From positions 434,001 to 498,000 of the forward strand of contig NZ_CP154262.1 in NCBI RefSeq assembly GCF_039529835.1: a DNA stretch of 64,000 bases, in the 5' to 3' direction. Positions 44,363 to 63,872 of this stretch are shown here, in pieces (the stretch's first letter is position 1; every line of letters starts with the position of its first letter). The translations under genes were made by a program, and so were the position numbers. The notes below the pieces were generated by a model that saw only the letters and a list, made by a program, of their open reading frames with translations, was not told where the DNA came from and did no database searches. Source of the stretch: Arthrobacter sp. TMP15. GTDB taxonomy: Bacteria > Actinomycetota > Actinomycetes > Actinomycetales > Micrococcaceae.

Positions 44363-44814
44363 GAATTGTCACTTCGCGTTCACCTGCCAGCCATTTGGTG
44401 TTCACGGTCAACAGGTGCTACAGTTAGTACTCCGCTGAACGAACAGTTCGGATCCGGACCAGACCAAACTAGATAGCCTTGAAAAAAGGCTCGATGGATT
44501 GTGTTCAATTTATGAACTTTAGTTGAAATCCTGGATTTGACTTATTGGAATTCATGCGGGTAAGATTGGAAAGTTGCCTCGGCGCTGATCATCGTGAATA
44601 AGTTGTTTTGTTTGTGGTGTGTTGGCTGGGTGTGGTTGTTGTTTGAGAACTCAATAGTGTGCCAAGTTTTATTGATACCAATTTATTTATATTGAATTGG
44701 TTATTTGACTGTTTGTTGCCGCCCCTGTGGTGATGAATGGTTGTTTAGCTGGTTTCGAATTTAGTGCATGCATTCATGACCTTTTTCCGGTGTGTTTGTG
44801 TGTGTCTGTTTAGT
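44363..44814 (+). other. rRNA operon 1 promoter and leader region
   Basis: No gene. It holds a short hairpin (agcctt/aaggct) near 44475 that may end the glg transcript, the promoter at 44537-44566, and a leader of about 250 bp. The leader segment 44646-44665 can pair with 46577-46596 behind 16S to form the 16S precursor processing stem. From about 44558 onward it is nearly identical to the sequence in front of operon 2. Confidence 0.8.
44537..44566 (+). promoter_or_regulatory. rrn operon 1 promoter
   Basis: -35 TTGACT at 44537-44542 and -10 TAAGAT at 44561-44566 with an 18-bp spacer. The duplicated sequence begins right at the -10 region, so operon 1 and operon 2 have different -35 elements. 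Confidence 0.7.
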
Positions 44815-50109
<5,295 letters not shown>

Positions 50110-50353
50110 ACACACACTTTATAAAAACAAGTATGCTCGCGTTCACTATGTGGTTCCCAACCAACAAACCCACCCGTTTGTTCGGACAGGAAACAAAAAA
50201 AACATGACACCACCAAAACCTATAAACCCCTAAACAAAGGTTTATAGAAATGGTAATTACATGTATAATAAAATAGAAATAGAAGTTGTTCATCACAAGA
50301 ACACCCAACAAACCACCCACACCAACACAGTCGTGCTGCCCCGTGGGGAATGA

Positions 50354-50472
50354 GTTACGGTGGTCATAGCGTGGGGGAAACGCCCGGTCCCATTCCGAAC
50401 CCGGAAGCTAAGACCCACAGCGCCGATGGTACTGCATTCGTGAGGATGTGGGAGAGTAGGACACCGCCGGAC
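50354..50472 (+). rRNA. rrf: 5S ribosomal RNA, operon 1
   Basis: About 118 bp: GTTACGGTGGTCATAGCG at the 5' side, the loop CATTCCGAACCCGGAAGCTA, and GGGAGAGTAGGACACCGCCG at the 3' side. The ends are approximate. Confidence 0.95.
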
Positions 50473-50488
50473 AACACATAAAAAGGTC

Positions 50489-50518
50489 GAGGCCCCACAC
50501 CACACGGTGCGGGGCCTC
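50489..50518 (+). terminator. Terminator of rRNA operon 1
   Basis: Arms gaggccccacacc and ggtgcggggcctc pair over 13 positions with one mismatch, loop of 4 bases, about 17 bp behind 5S. Confidence 0.85.
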
Positions 50519-51008
50519 CCTCAATTTAACACACGTTTAAAGGCCAGCCCCACCCCAACAAAAGACCACCCCAAGGTGCGCACGGCGCAGTCCCACAGGC
50601 CGGGCACAATAAGCCGGCATCACTTTTGACTAGTGGCCCAGGAGTATCTGACGTATTGGCCTTGCGGGGCTCTGGCACGGCTCAGAACCTTGCCTCTAGG
50701 GAACGCCAGCGCCCACGAGAGCAGTCTTCTGCGGTTACCCCTCCGCCTGGATCCAGTTGTGTTCTCTACGCGCCGCAGAAGGCCCCGAGCTGTCATCGCC
50801 CAAGCCCCCGGAATGGCAGATCCGCGGATTGTAGGCATATGCGCACGGGTGTTCTTGTAGGCCGGGAGCCGATTTGCGTGTGGGTGTTTTTGTGTGTATT
50901 GTTTTTCGAGTTGCCCTGCTTGTTGGGGGAATGGTTTGCCTGGGTTTGGGACTGGTTTTGTTGGTTCTTTTCCTGTGTTTTGGTGGTGTGGTCTGCTGGT
51001 TGAGGGAT
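50519..51008. other. Unique spacer between the two rRNA operons
   Basis: About 490 bp with no recognised gene. The left half is GC-rich and may be old coding relic; frames of 72-75 residues at 50620-50860 have no recognised relatives. The right half is strongly G/T-rich on the plus strand and leads into the operon 2 promoter. Confidence 0.5.
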
Positions 51009-51037
51009 TTGCATTGTTGAGGCTTTATGGGTAAGGT
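51009..51037 (+). promoter_or_regulatory. rrn operon 2 promoter
   Basis: -35 TTGCAT at 51009-51014 and -10 TAAGGT at 51032-51037 with a 17-bp spacer. It is further from consensus than the operon 1 promoter. The leader that follows (51038-51285) copies that of operon 1. Confidence 0.6.
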
Positions 51038-51285
51038 TGGAAAGTTGCCTCGGCGCTGATCATCGTGAATAAGTTGTTTTGTTTGTGGTGTGTTGGCTGG
51101 GTGTGGTTGTTGTTTGAGAACTCAATAGTGTGCCAAGTTTTATTGATACCAATTTATTTATATTGAATTGGTTATTTGACTGTTTGTTGCCGCCCCTGTG
51201 GTGATGAATGGTTGTTTAGCTGGTTTCGAATTTAGTGCATGCATTCATGACCTTTTTCCGGTGTGTTTGTGTGTGTCTGTTTAGT

Positions 51286-56580
<5,295 letters not shown>

Positions 56581-56818
56581 ACACACACTTTATAAAAACA
56601 AGTATGCTCGCGTTCACTATGTGGTTCCCAACCAACAAACCCACCCGTTTGTTCGGACAGGAAACAAAAAAAACATGACACCACCAAAACCTATAAACCC
56701 CTAAACAAAGGTTTATAGAAATGGTAATTACATGTATAATAAAAGAGAAGTTGTTCATCACAAGAACACCCAACAAACCACCCACACCAACACAGTCGTG
56801 CTGGCCCGTGGGGAATGA

Positions 56819-56937
56819 GTTACGGTGGTCATAGCGTGGGGGAAACGCCCGGTCCCATTCCGAACCCGGAAGCTAAGACCCACAGCGCCGATGGTACTGC
56901 ATTCGTGAGGATGTGGGAGAGTAGGACACCGCCGGAC
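56819..56937 (+). rRNA. rrf: 5S ribosomal RNA, operon 2
   Basis: Same sequence as the first 5S gene, offset 6465 bp because the preceding spacer is 6 bp shorter. One base differs just upstream (ctgcccc in operon 1, ctggccc in operon 2). Confidence 0.95.
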
Positions 56938-56953
56938 AACACATAAAAAGGTC

Positions 56954-56983
56954 GAGGCCCCACACCACACGGTGCGGGGCCTC
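56954..56983 (+). terminator. Terminator of rRNA operon 2
   Basis: Same hairpin as behind operon 1 (gaggccccac / gcggggcctc). Confidence 0.85.
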
Positions 56984-57085
56984 CCTCATTTAACACCCCC
57001 CTCCACAAAAGAGCACAGTGTGCAGAGAATGAACAGCCTCAACTAAAATGGCACACACCGGCGTTGAAAGAAGGCTCTGCAGGAC

Positions 57086-58471
57086 ATGGCTGTACAGGAA
57101 CATCACTTAAATGAAGAGTTTGCAGCTGCGCTGCGAGAGTCCCTCCGCGAGAATCAACTTAGCGTGGCCACAGCGGACCTGCAGACATACGCCGTCGACC
57201 AGGGGCCCGTAACGGACTACCAAGAACCAGTTGCTGTTATCTGGGCGGAAAACGTGGCCGATGTCCAAGTCGTAGTGCGGGCTGCTGCAGCCCATAATGT
57301 CCCGTTGGTGACACGGGGCGCCGGCACCGGTGTCTCTGGCGGAGCTCACGCCACCTCCGGCTCAGTGGTGTTGAACCTGACGCGGATGAATACGATTCTA
57401 GAGGTCAATGCGGCCGATGAGATCGCTCGTGTTGAACCCGGGGTGATCAACGGAGACTTGAATGCGGCGGTGAGCGAATTTGGGCTGATGTTTGCACCAG
57501 ATCCGGCTAGCTACAAGATCTCCACCATCGGGGGGAACATTGCCACCAATGCAGGTGGTCTGCGCTGCGCCAAGTACGGGGTTACGCGTGACGCTGTGCT
57601 GGCACTTGACGTGGTGCTGGCAGACGGGTCCCTGATCCATACAGGTCACAGGACGTTCAAAGGTGTTGCGGGTTACGATCTGACCAGTCTCTTCGTAGGT
57701 TCTGAAGGTACGCTGGGCATTGTTGTTGGTGCAACCCTCCGGCTGAAGTACCTCCCAAGCATTGTGCGGACACTGGCCGTATTCTTCCCGGATGTACAGT
57801 CGGCGGCTGCAGGTGTTTTGGCTCTGGGGACAGCCCGCGTGCAGCCGTGCATTCTTGAACTCCTGGACGGGCCGTCTCTCAAGGAACTAGATTTCCGCAA
57901 CGGGACAAAGCTCTCCAGCCGCGGCACAGCATTATTACTGATTCAATTCGACGGTCTAGCGGCTGAACTAGAGGAATCCGTAGCTGCAGAAGTCCTTGAA
58001 GAAATCGGTGGCATGGTCAGCCGGGAGGACCCCATGGAGGCGCAACGTCTCGTTGACTTGAGACGGAATAACCGCGGGCTAGATGTGGACGCGGAAAATC
58101 GTGTGGGAGAAGACGTTGCTGTTCCGCGGTCACAGCTGGTGCACTACATCACTGCCCTTGAAGAGATGGCTGTCCGCCACGGTGTTCAATTGCACGTGAT
58201 TGCCCACGCCGGTGATGGCAACCTGCACCCCACGTTCTCGGTGCCAGGGATGGATGCTGCGAGTATCAAGGCCCTCAACGATGCGTTGGATGAATCGATC
58301 GATAAGGCGCTTGAATTAGGCGGCACCATTACAGGTGAACACGGGATCGGCCAGTACAAACTGCGGTGGCTGCCCCTGGAACAGTCGGCGGAGGTGCTGG
58401 AGCTGCAACGCAGCATCAAGGCGCTCTTAGACCCGCAAGGCATCTTGAATCCTGGCAAGGCCATCCCCTAG
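57086..58471 (+). CDS. FAD-linked oxidase, GlcD/D-lactate dehydrogenase type
   Basis: A 461-residue flavoprotein of the FAD-binding type 4 (VAO/PCMH) family that oxidises a D-2-hydroxy acid such as glycolate or D-lactate. The FAD-binding motif is VTRGAGTGVSGGA near residue 75, with PDPASYKISTIGGNIATNAGG near 135. FVGSEGTLGIVVGATLRLK and the C-terminal HAGDGNLHPTF and GEHGIGQYKLRWL are also typical. No GlcE/GlcF partner is adjacent, so a one-subunit enzyme is likely. A Cys appears where GGLRCAKYGVT is conserved in GlcD. The exact substrate is open. Confidence 0.88.
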   Translation: MAVQEHHLNEEFAAALRESLRENQLSVATADLQTYAVDQGPVTDYQEPVAVIWAENVADVQVVVRAAAAHNVPLVTRGAGTGVSGGAHATSGSVVLNLTRMNTILEVNAADEIARVEPGVINGDLNAAVSEFGLMFAPDPASYKISTIGGNIATNAGGLRCAKYGVTRDAVLALDVVLADGSLIHTGHRTFKGVAGYDLTSLFVGSEGTLGIVVGATLRLKYLPSIVRTLAVFFPDVQSAAAGVLALGTARVQPCILELLDGPSLKELDFRNGTKLSSRGTALLLIQFDGLAAELEESVAAEVLEEIGGMVSREDPMEAQRLVDLRRNNRGLDVDAENRVGEDVAVPRSQLVHYITALEEMAVRHGVQLHVIAHAGDGNLHPTFSVPGMDAASIKALNDALDESIDKALELGGTITGEHGIGQYKLRWLPLEQSAEVLELQRSIKALLDPQGILNPGKAIP

Positions 58472-58476
58472 ACCCC

Positions 58477-58619
58477 CGCTCACTCCACGTCGTGTTTATA
58501 CGAACGGTCCTGCAGTAACTGCGCTTGTGAAAGCAGTTGCTGCAGGAGCGTTCGTCATTTGTGGACGTGGAGTGAGCGAGCGTCGGGAAAAAGGCGACGT
58601 GGAGTGAGCGAGCGTCGGG
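58477..58619. repeat. Nested palindrome with a flanking direct repeat
   Basis: Outer arms 58477-58491 (cgctcactccacgtc) and 58564-58578 are exact complements. Inside them 58500-58522 and 58533-58555 pair with two mismatches (acgaacg...aactgc). The 24-bp sequence at 58564-58587 (gacgtggagtgagcgagcg...) is repeated at 58596-58619, touching the stop of the next gene. It lies between two convergent genes. Confidence 0.85.
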
Positions 58620-59987
58620 TTAGTCTTCGAAGTCGGCGTCGGGGAGGACGCCGCCTTCTAGCATTTTGATGGTGGCCGTGTCATCGCTGAGCATGATGGC
58701 ATCCTCATCCCGGCGGAAACGCAAGATGTCATCCACATAAGACTGCACAGCCTCGGCCAGGGGCACGTTGCGCTCCTCCTGCTGAGACTTGTACCAGCGG
58801 TGCTCCAGGACCTCATGAACCACCTCGGCTGGTTCCAGCTTCCCGCCCAGCTCACGCGGAATAGAGCGGACTATGGGCTCAAAGATGGTGCTGACCCACT
58901 CGTGGGCGCTGATCTCCTCATCCTTATCCGGGGAAACATCATTGCGGAATGAGTCCATGTCATTGAGCAGACGGCGTGCCTGGTTTTGTTGGGCGTCCAG
59001 ACCGGTCAGGCGCAGCAAGCGGCGCTGGTGGTGCCCGGCGTCGACCACTTTAGGCTGGAGCTGAATAGTGGAGCCGTCAGGAGTTGTTTTAATGGCGTAC
59101 TCTTCAACGTCAAAGCCCAGATCGTTCAGGCGACGAATGCGGGCGCCCACACGCCAGCGGTCACCGAGTTCAAAGGACTCCTTCTCCGTCAACTCTGCCC
59201 ACAGGCGGCGGTAGCTATCCATGATCAGCTCGCTGGTGGCCACCGGATCCACCTTCTCCTCAATGAGCCCACCTTCGAGTAGATCCATCAGCTCACCGGC
59301 AATGTTCACGCGGGCAATTTCAAGATCGTATTCACGCTGTCCAGTGGAGAGATCGGGGTAGAGCTCGCCCGTCTCGGCATCCACCAGGTAAGCGGCGAAG
59401 GCGCCAGCGTCGCGGCGGAACAAGGTGTTGGAGAGGGAAACGTCTCCCCAGTAGAAACCCACCAGGTGCAGACGCACCAGCAGCAGGGCCTGGGCATCGA
59501 TCAAACGGGTGAGGGTATCCCGGCGCAGCTTCTGTGAGAACAAAGCGCGGTAAGGCATGGAGAACTTCAAGTGCCGGGTAACTAGCACCGGATCAAGCGG
59601 TGAACCGTTGGGGGTGGTGCGCCCACTGATCACAGCGACAGGCTCCACGCAGGGCACATCCAGCCGGGCCAGCTTACGCAGCATGTGGTATTCATGCTTG
59701 GCTACGTGCTCCGAGGTTTCCTTAATGGCAATGACGGAGCCGTCAAGGTGGGCAAAGCGGACCACGTGCCGGGAAATACCGCGGGGCAGGGCAGCCAAAT
59801 TCGCGGCCGGCCATTCCTCTAATTTGATATGCCAGGGCAGATCAAGCAGACCTGGATCCGTGGTGGCCGCGGTGATGTTCAGTGAACCCATCACCTGTGC
59901 CGGCGGCACACTCTTCCGCGGCAACTTCCCAATCTGCTCAAAGTCTGTTGGTTCGTTGTTCCAATTGGCGCCGGGATGCTCAGTCAT
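58620..59987 (-). CDS. DUF4032 protein with kinase-like N-terminal fold
   Basis: A 455-residue cytoplasmic protein. The N-terminal half resembles lipopolysaccharide-kinase/InaA-like kinases: AIKETSEHVAKHEYHML (lysine and glutamate positions), RLHLVGFYWGDVSLSNTLF (catalytic loop with Asp) and YLVDAETGELYPD (metal Asp). The C-terminal half (from about residue 230) is the DUF4032 domain. Function and substrate are unknown; the family is actinobacterial. It lies behind the ABC ATPase gene on the same strand, separated by a terminator. Confidence 0.8.
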   Translation of the reverse strand: MTEHPGANWNNEPTDFEQIGKLPRKSVPPAQVMGSLNITAATTDPGLLDLPWHIKLEEWPAANLAALPRGISRHVVRFAHLDGSVIAIKETSEHVAKHEYHMLRKLARLDVPCVEPVAVISGRTTPNGSPLDPVLVTRHLKFSMPYRALFSQKLRRDTLTRLIDAQALLLVRLHLVGFYWGDVSLSNTLFRRDAGAFAAYLVDAETGELYPDLSTGQREYDLEIARVNIAGELMDLLEGGLIEEKVDPVATSELIMDSYRRLWAELTEKESFELGDRWRVGARIRRLNDLGFDVEEYAIKTTPDGSTIQLQPKVVDAGHHQRRLLRLTGLDAQQNQARRLLNDMDSFRNDVSPDKDEEISAHEWVSTIFEPIVRSIPRELGGKLEPAEVVHEVLEHRWYKSQQEERNVPLAEAVQSYVDDILRFRRDEDAIMLSDDTATIKMLEGGVLPDADFED

Positions 59988-60015
59988 AACTTAAGTCTCT
60001 CTTAAAAGGAGCGAC

Positions 60016-60052
60016 GCGGCTGCCTGCTGGAAAAAATCCAGGAGGCAACCGC
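60016..60052 (-). terminator. Terminator behind the MsiK-type ATPase gene
   Basis: Arms 60016-60031 and 60037-60052 (gcggctgcctgctgga / tccaggaggcaaccgc) pair with two mismatches, loop aaaaa. It lies between the ATPase stop and the DUF4032 start. Confidence 0.65.
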
Positions 60053-60087
60053 GCCGCAAATTCTTGCCCCAAAGGAGCGGGTAGCGA

Positions 60088-61191
60088 TTAGAGGTCGCGG
60101 GTCACTGACTTATCTCCAACACGAGCACCGGAGGTGGCGTCGAAGAGGTGAACGTGGCCGGCCTGCGGGCGAACGTGGATGGTGTCGCCCTTCATCGGTG
60201 GGCGGCGGCCGTCAACACGAACAACCATGTCGCGCTCGTTGCCGTCGATGATGGCGTGACCGTAAACGTAAGCATCGGCACCCAGCTCTTCAACGACGTC
60301 GGACTCTACAGCCAAGCCCTCACCGGCGCCAACAACTTCAAGGTCCTCGGGACGGATACCAACGGTGACAGTGTGCCCTGCAGCCTCGCCCAACACAGCG
60401 CTGGGCACGGGGTAAATTGAACCACCGAACTTCACTCCGCCGTCAACAACAGGCAGTTCCAGCAGGTTCATGGCGGGTGAGCCAATAAAGCCGGCAACGA
60501 ACACGTTCTGCGGGGCATCGTAGAGGTTGCGAGGGGTGTCAACCTGCATCAGCAGACCGTCCTTGAGCACTGCAACGCGATCGCCCATGGTCATGGCCTC
60601 AACCTGATCGTGGGTCACGTAAACGGTGGTGACGCCCAGGCGGCGGGTCAGTGAGGCGATCTGGGTGCGAGTCTGCACACGCAGCTTGGCATCCAAGTTA
60701 GAGAGCGGCTCATCCATGAGGAAGACCTGCGGGTTACGCACAATGGCGCGGCCCATGGCCACACGCTGACGCTGACCACCGGAGAGTGCCTTCGGCTTGC
60801 GGTCAAGGTAAGCCTCCAGGTCAAGGAGCTTTGCGGCTTCCTTTACGCGGGTGGCGCGCTCTTCCTTGGGGATGCCGGCGATCTTCAGGGCAAAGCCCAT
60901 GTTATCGGCAACGGACATGTGCGGGTATAGCGCATAGTTCTGGAAAACCATGGCAATGTCGCGGTCCTTGGGCGGAACGTCTGTGACGTCGCGGTCGCCA
61001 ATCAGGATGCGGCCGGCGTTGACATCTTCCAAGCCTGCGAGCATGCGCAGTGATGTGGACTTTCCGCAACCGGAAGGTCCAACGAGTACAAGGAATTCGC
61101 CATCGGCGATGTCAATGTTGAGCTTGTCAACAGCGGGCTTGGTGGTGCCCGGGTAAATGCGGGTTGCGTTATCAAAAGTTACTGTAGCCAC
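60088..61191 (-). CDS. Sugar ABC transporter ATP-binding protein, MsiK/UgpC type (orphan)
   Basis: A 367-residue ABC ATPase of the CUT1 (MalK-like) family. Walker A is GPSGCGKST near residue 38, the signature LSGGQRQRVAMGRAIV near 135, Walker B VFLMDEPLSNLD near 155, and a C-terminal regulatory/TOBE region follows. The GTG at 61191 (MATVTFDNATRIYPG) with aagggat upstream is the usual family start. No permease or binding-protein gene is adjacent. Such orphan ATPases (MsiK in Streptomyces) serve several sugar importers, which is the likely role; trehalose genes next door are suggestive only. Confidence 0.88.
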   Translation of the reverse strand: MATVTFDNATRIYPGTTKPAVDKLNIDIADGEFLVLVGPSGCGKSTSLRMLAGLEDVNAGRILIGDRDVTDVPPKDRDIAMVFQNYALYPHMSVADNMGFALKIAGIPKEERATRVKEAAKLLDLEAYLDRKPKALSGGQRQRVAMGRAIVRNPQVFLMDEPLSNLDAKLRVQTRTQIASLTRRLGVTTVYVTHDQVEAMTMGDRVAVLKDGLLMQVDTPRNLYDAPQNVFVAGFIGSPAMNLLELPVVDGGVKFGGSIYPVPSAVLGEAAGHTVTVGIRPEDLEVVGAGEGLAVESDVVEELGADAYVYGHAIIDGNERDMVVRVDGRRPPMKGDTIHVRPQAGHVHLFDATSGARVGDKSVTRDL

Positions 61192-61351
61192 AGCAATAAA
61201 TCCCTTCATCGGCAGGTACGTGCCGAACGATCCTCAAGTGAATGGTTTTTCAAAGCATTAGCCGCGCACTGACAAGGCAGCGCATAAGCCAACATATGAA
61301 GTATGACACATTTGCGCCCAGTTCCCCATGGCGGGCGTCACGTTGGTGTGA

Positions 61352-62188
61352 TTAGGGAGCGCCGCTGGTGTTTGTACTGGGGTTTGCGCTGGCGTTTGTG
61401 TTTGGGGACTGTGCCGGGTGGGTGCGTGAGCGGGTTTCCAGGAGTAGTTCCAAGAGCTCAGGCAGTGCGCTCTCATCCGGGATGCGGAAGGAGGCTGAGG
61501 TGTCCCCGGGGCCCACTTTCACACCCAGGTCTCCGGGTTGCAGTGCGGCAAAGGCGTGCTCATCCGTGACGTCATCACCGGCGAAGAACGTTGCCGTTGC
61601 ACCGCTAAAGGTACGCAGTGCGGTAAGACTCTCACCCTTGTTGGCGTTGAGTACCGAAATTTCCAACACCATTTTCCCGGTGGTGATGTGGAACGCCGGG
61701 TCACCATCCAGTGCTGTCCTGACACGGTGGACGGCGGCCTGCCCATCGGTGTCGCTGGCCAGCCTGTAATGCAGGACGACGCCGGCCGGCTTTTGTTCCG
61801 CGACGGTGCCAGGAAAGCTACTGACGGCGCTGGCAACCGCGGCGCGGGCATGCGCCAGCGCCTCTTCCTGGGCCGGGGTGAGTTCCAGGGCAGGAGAGTT
61901 GGGCCCCCACCAGGTTTCCGCGCCGTGACTGCCAACCAACAATGTTGGTGGCGGAGGGGAGGCAACCAGACGCAAACTTGCCAGTGCCCGGCCTGAGATG
62001 AGTGCCGTCGTCGTACCTTCCAAAGTGGCTAGTGCGGCAAAGGCTGCGGCAGAGCCAGGGAGTGGGCGGGCGTCCTGGGCTCGGCTGACAAGAGGGGCCA
62101 TGGTGCCGTCAAAGTCCAGGGCAAGGAGCAGGTGGGGGGTTTGGGCAAGGGTGAGGACGGCCTCGCGCAGATCGGTGGGCAGACTCAT
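61352..62188 (-). CDS. otsB: Trehalose-6-phosphate phosphatase
   Basis: A 278-residue HAD phosphatase. The nucleophile motif is LALDFDGTMAPL near residue 25, motif II is ALISGRAL near 64, and motifs III/IV are in NKGESLTAL and FFAGDDVTDEHAF near 215. The last 30 residues are a low-complexity Asn/Pro/Thr/Ser tail (NTNASANPSTNTSG). It removes phosphate from trehalose 6-phosphate made by OtsA, whose gene it overlaps by 4 bp. Confidence 0.93.
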   Translation of the reverse strand: MSLPTDLREAVLTLAQTPHLLLALDFDGTMAPLVSRAQDARPLPGSAAAFAALATLEGTTTALISGRALASLRLVASPPPPTLLVGSHGAETWWGPNSPALELTPAQEEALAHARAAVASAVSSFPGTVAEQKPAGVVLHYRLASDTDGQAAVHRVRTALDGDPAFHITTGKMVLEISVLNANKGESLTALRTFSGATATFFAGDDVTDEHAFAALQPGDLGVKVGPGDTSASFRIPDESALPELLELLLETRSRTHPAQSPNTNASANPSTNTSGAP

Positions 62189-63642
62189 ACCTGAACGGCA
62201 TCCGTTTGGAGGGTGGCTAGGAATTCCTCGCTCCAGCGCTGGACGTCGTGCGAGAGGATCTGCCGGCGCATGGCACGCATGCGGCGGCTGGAATCGGCGG
62301 GGGAGAGGTTCATGGCCCGCACAATGGCGCCCTTGAGACCGTCAATGTCATGCGGGTTCACTAAGAGGGCTGACTTGAGCTGGTCAGCGGCGCCGGTGAA
62401 CTCACTGAGCACCAGAGCACCGGTGTTGTCGCTGCGGGCGGCAACGTACTCCTTGGCCACCAGGTTCATGCCATCACGCAGGGAGGTGACAAGCATGACG
62501 TCGGCGGCCAGGTACAGGGCAACCATTTCCTCCACAGGGTAGCTGTGGTGCAGGTAGCGGATGGCGGTGTTCAAGATGGTGTCGAACTGGCCGTTCATCC
62601 GGCCCACCATGCCATCAACTTCCTCACGGAGCAGGCGGTAGGATTCCACCCGTTCGCGGCTGGGACTGGCCACCTGAATCAGTGCGGCATCCTGGACTTT
62701 GATAGTCCCCTCGGCAAGGAGTTCGCCATAAGCCTTGAGCCGGTGGGTGATGCCCTTGGTGTAATCGAGCCTGTCCACGCCGAGCAGAATAGTCTTTGGA
62801 TTGCCCATATCCTCGCGGATTTGCTTGGCACGGGCAATGACCTCCGGTTTAGCCGCAAGTGCTTTGATCTGGCCCACGTCAATGGAGATGGGGAACGGTG
62901 CGGCACGGGAAATGTGCACCACCTTGCCGTCATTGTCCTTGATCTGGACCTGGGCCGCTTTGACGCCGGCACCAACAAAGCGCCGGGCTGAGCGTAGGAA
63001 GTTCGCTGAATCGCTGGCGCGCTGGAAACCGATGAGGTCAGCATCCAATAATCCAGTGATGATTTCCTTGCGCCAAGGAAGCTGGGCAAAGATCTCCGGG
63101 GGAGGGAATGGGATGTGGTTGAAGAAGCCAATGCGCAGATCGGGGCGCAGCTGGCGCAGGTAACGTGGAACCAGCTGAAGTTGGTAATCCTGCACCCACA
63201 CGGTGGCGTTGGGTGCGGCGGTGTCCGCAGCGGCCTGGGCGAAGCGGTGATTGACCGTCCGGTAGGCATCCCACCAGGTGCGGTGAAATTCCGGTGGGGC
63301 AATAACGTCGTGGTAGAGCGGCCAGAGCGTGGAGTTGGAGAAGCCCTCATAGTAGAGCTCCACTTCTTCCTCGGACAAAGGGACCGGAACTAGATCCATA
63401 TTGCCGTGGTGGAAGGGCTCAAGGGTTTCATCCGGAGCGCCATGCCAACCAACCCATGCGCCATCGCGGGTAGCCATGACGGGGGCAAGGGCGGTGACAA
63501 GGCCTCCGGGGGAGCGCCGCCAGCCGTCCTCTGACTCTTCAGCCGGGACCCTGTCCACGGGCAGCCGGTTTGAGACGACAATGAAGTCGGAACTGCCCGG
63601 ATGGTGGACAGGATTACTGATCGAATCGACTGGCACGTGCAA
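62185..63642 (-). CDS. otsA: Trehalose-6-phosphate synthase
   Basis: A 485-residue GT20 enzyme joining UDP- or GDP-glucose to glucose 6-phosphate. It begins its fold with FIVVSNRLPVDR, carries WVQDYQLQLVPRYLR near residue 150, GLLDADLIGFQ near 215, the donor-site block GVDRLDYTKGI near 290, and DGMNLVAKEY near 390. The start GTG/ATG lies at 63642. With OtsB it makes trehalose, the entry compound for the TreS-Mak-GlgE route encoded at 36.7-44.4 kb. Confidence 0.94.
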   Translation of the reverse strand: MHVPVDSISNPVHHPGSSDFIVVSNRLPVDRVPAEESEDGWRRSPGGLVTALAPVMATRDGAWVGWHGAPDETLEPFHHGNMDLVPVPLSEEEVELYYEGFSNSTLWPLYHDVIAPPEFHRTWWDAYRTVNHRFAQAAADTAAPNATVWVQDYQLQLVPRYLRQLRPDLRIGFFNHIPFPPPEIFAQLPWRKEIITGLLDADLIGFQRASDSANFLRSARRFVGAGVKAAQVQIKDNDGKVVHISRAAPFPISIDVGQIKALAAKPEVIARAKQIREDMGNPKTILLGVDRLDYTKGITHRLKAYGELLAEGTIKVQDAALIQVASPSRERVESYRLLREEVDGMVGRMNGQFDTILNTAIRYLHHSYPVEEMVALYLAADVMLVTSLRDGMNLVAKEYVAARSDNTGALVLSEFTGAADQLKSALLVNPHDIDGLKGAIVRAMNLSPADSSRRMRAMRRQILSHDVQRWSEEFLATLQTDAVQV

Positions 63643-63729
63643 CTCCCATAAGTAGATCTACACTTTGGTCCAGTTTAGCGTGTGGGGAGAAATCGGTCCT
63701 GTGTCTAATGACTTGTGGTTGTGCTGGCT

Positions 63730-63762
63730 TTGTTCGTGCGTTGTTCGTGCCTTGTTCGTGCG
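63730..63762. repeat. Three 11-bp tandem repeats upstream of the DsbA-like gene
   Basis: Units ttgttcgtgcg, ttgttcgtgcc and ttgttcgtgcg follow each other at 63730-63762. They lie in the divergent spacer between otsA and the next gene. Confidence 0.8.
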
Positions 63763-63829
63763 TTGTGGTGGGCGTGGCGGTCCTATACGGCTTCTTCCAA
63801 GGTTATTCATTTAGGATGATGGAGGACTT

Positions 63830-63849
63830 GCCGTTGAACGGCCTTTTTT
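63830..63849 (+). terminator. Terminator-like hairpin in the leader of the DsbA-like gene
   Basis: gccgt-tga-acggc, a 5-bp stem with a 3-base loop, then C and six T. It lies 24 bp before the gene and inside a possible 15-codon leader frame (63819-63866), so it could be an attenuator or a weak upstream terminator. Confidence 0.4.
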
Positions 63850-63872
63850 CATGCCCAAAGACTTGAGGAACT

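Noticed and set aside
50620-50860. Overlapping frames of about 75 codons between the rRNA operons
   Set aside because: Both strands are open with no ribosome binding site and no recognised relatives.
63730-63762. CRISPR-like repeat
   Set aside because: Three 11-bp units without spacers; also true of the repeats at 7835-7879 and 27468-27515.
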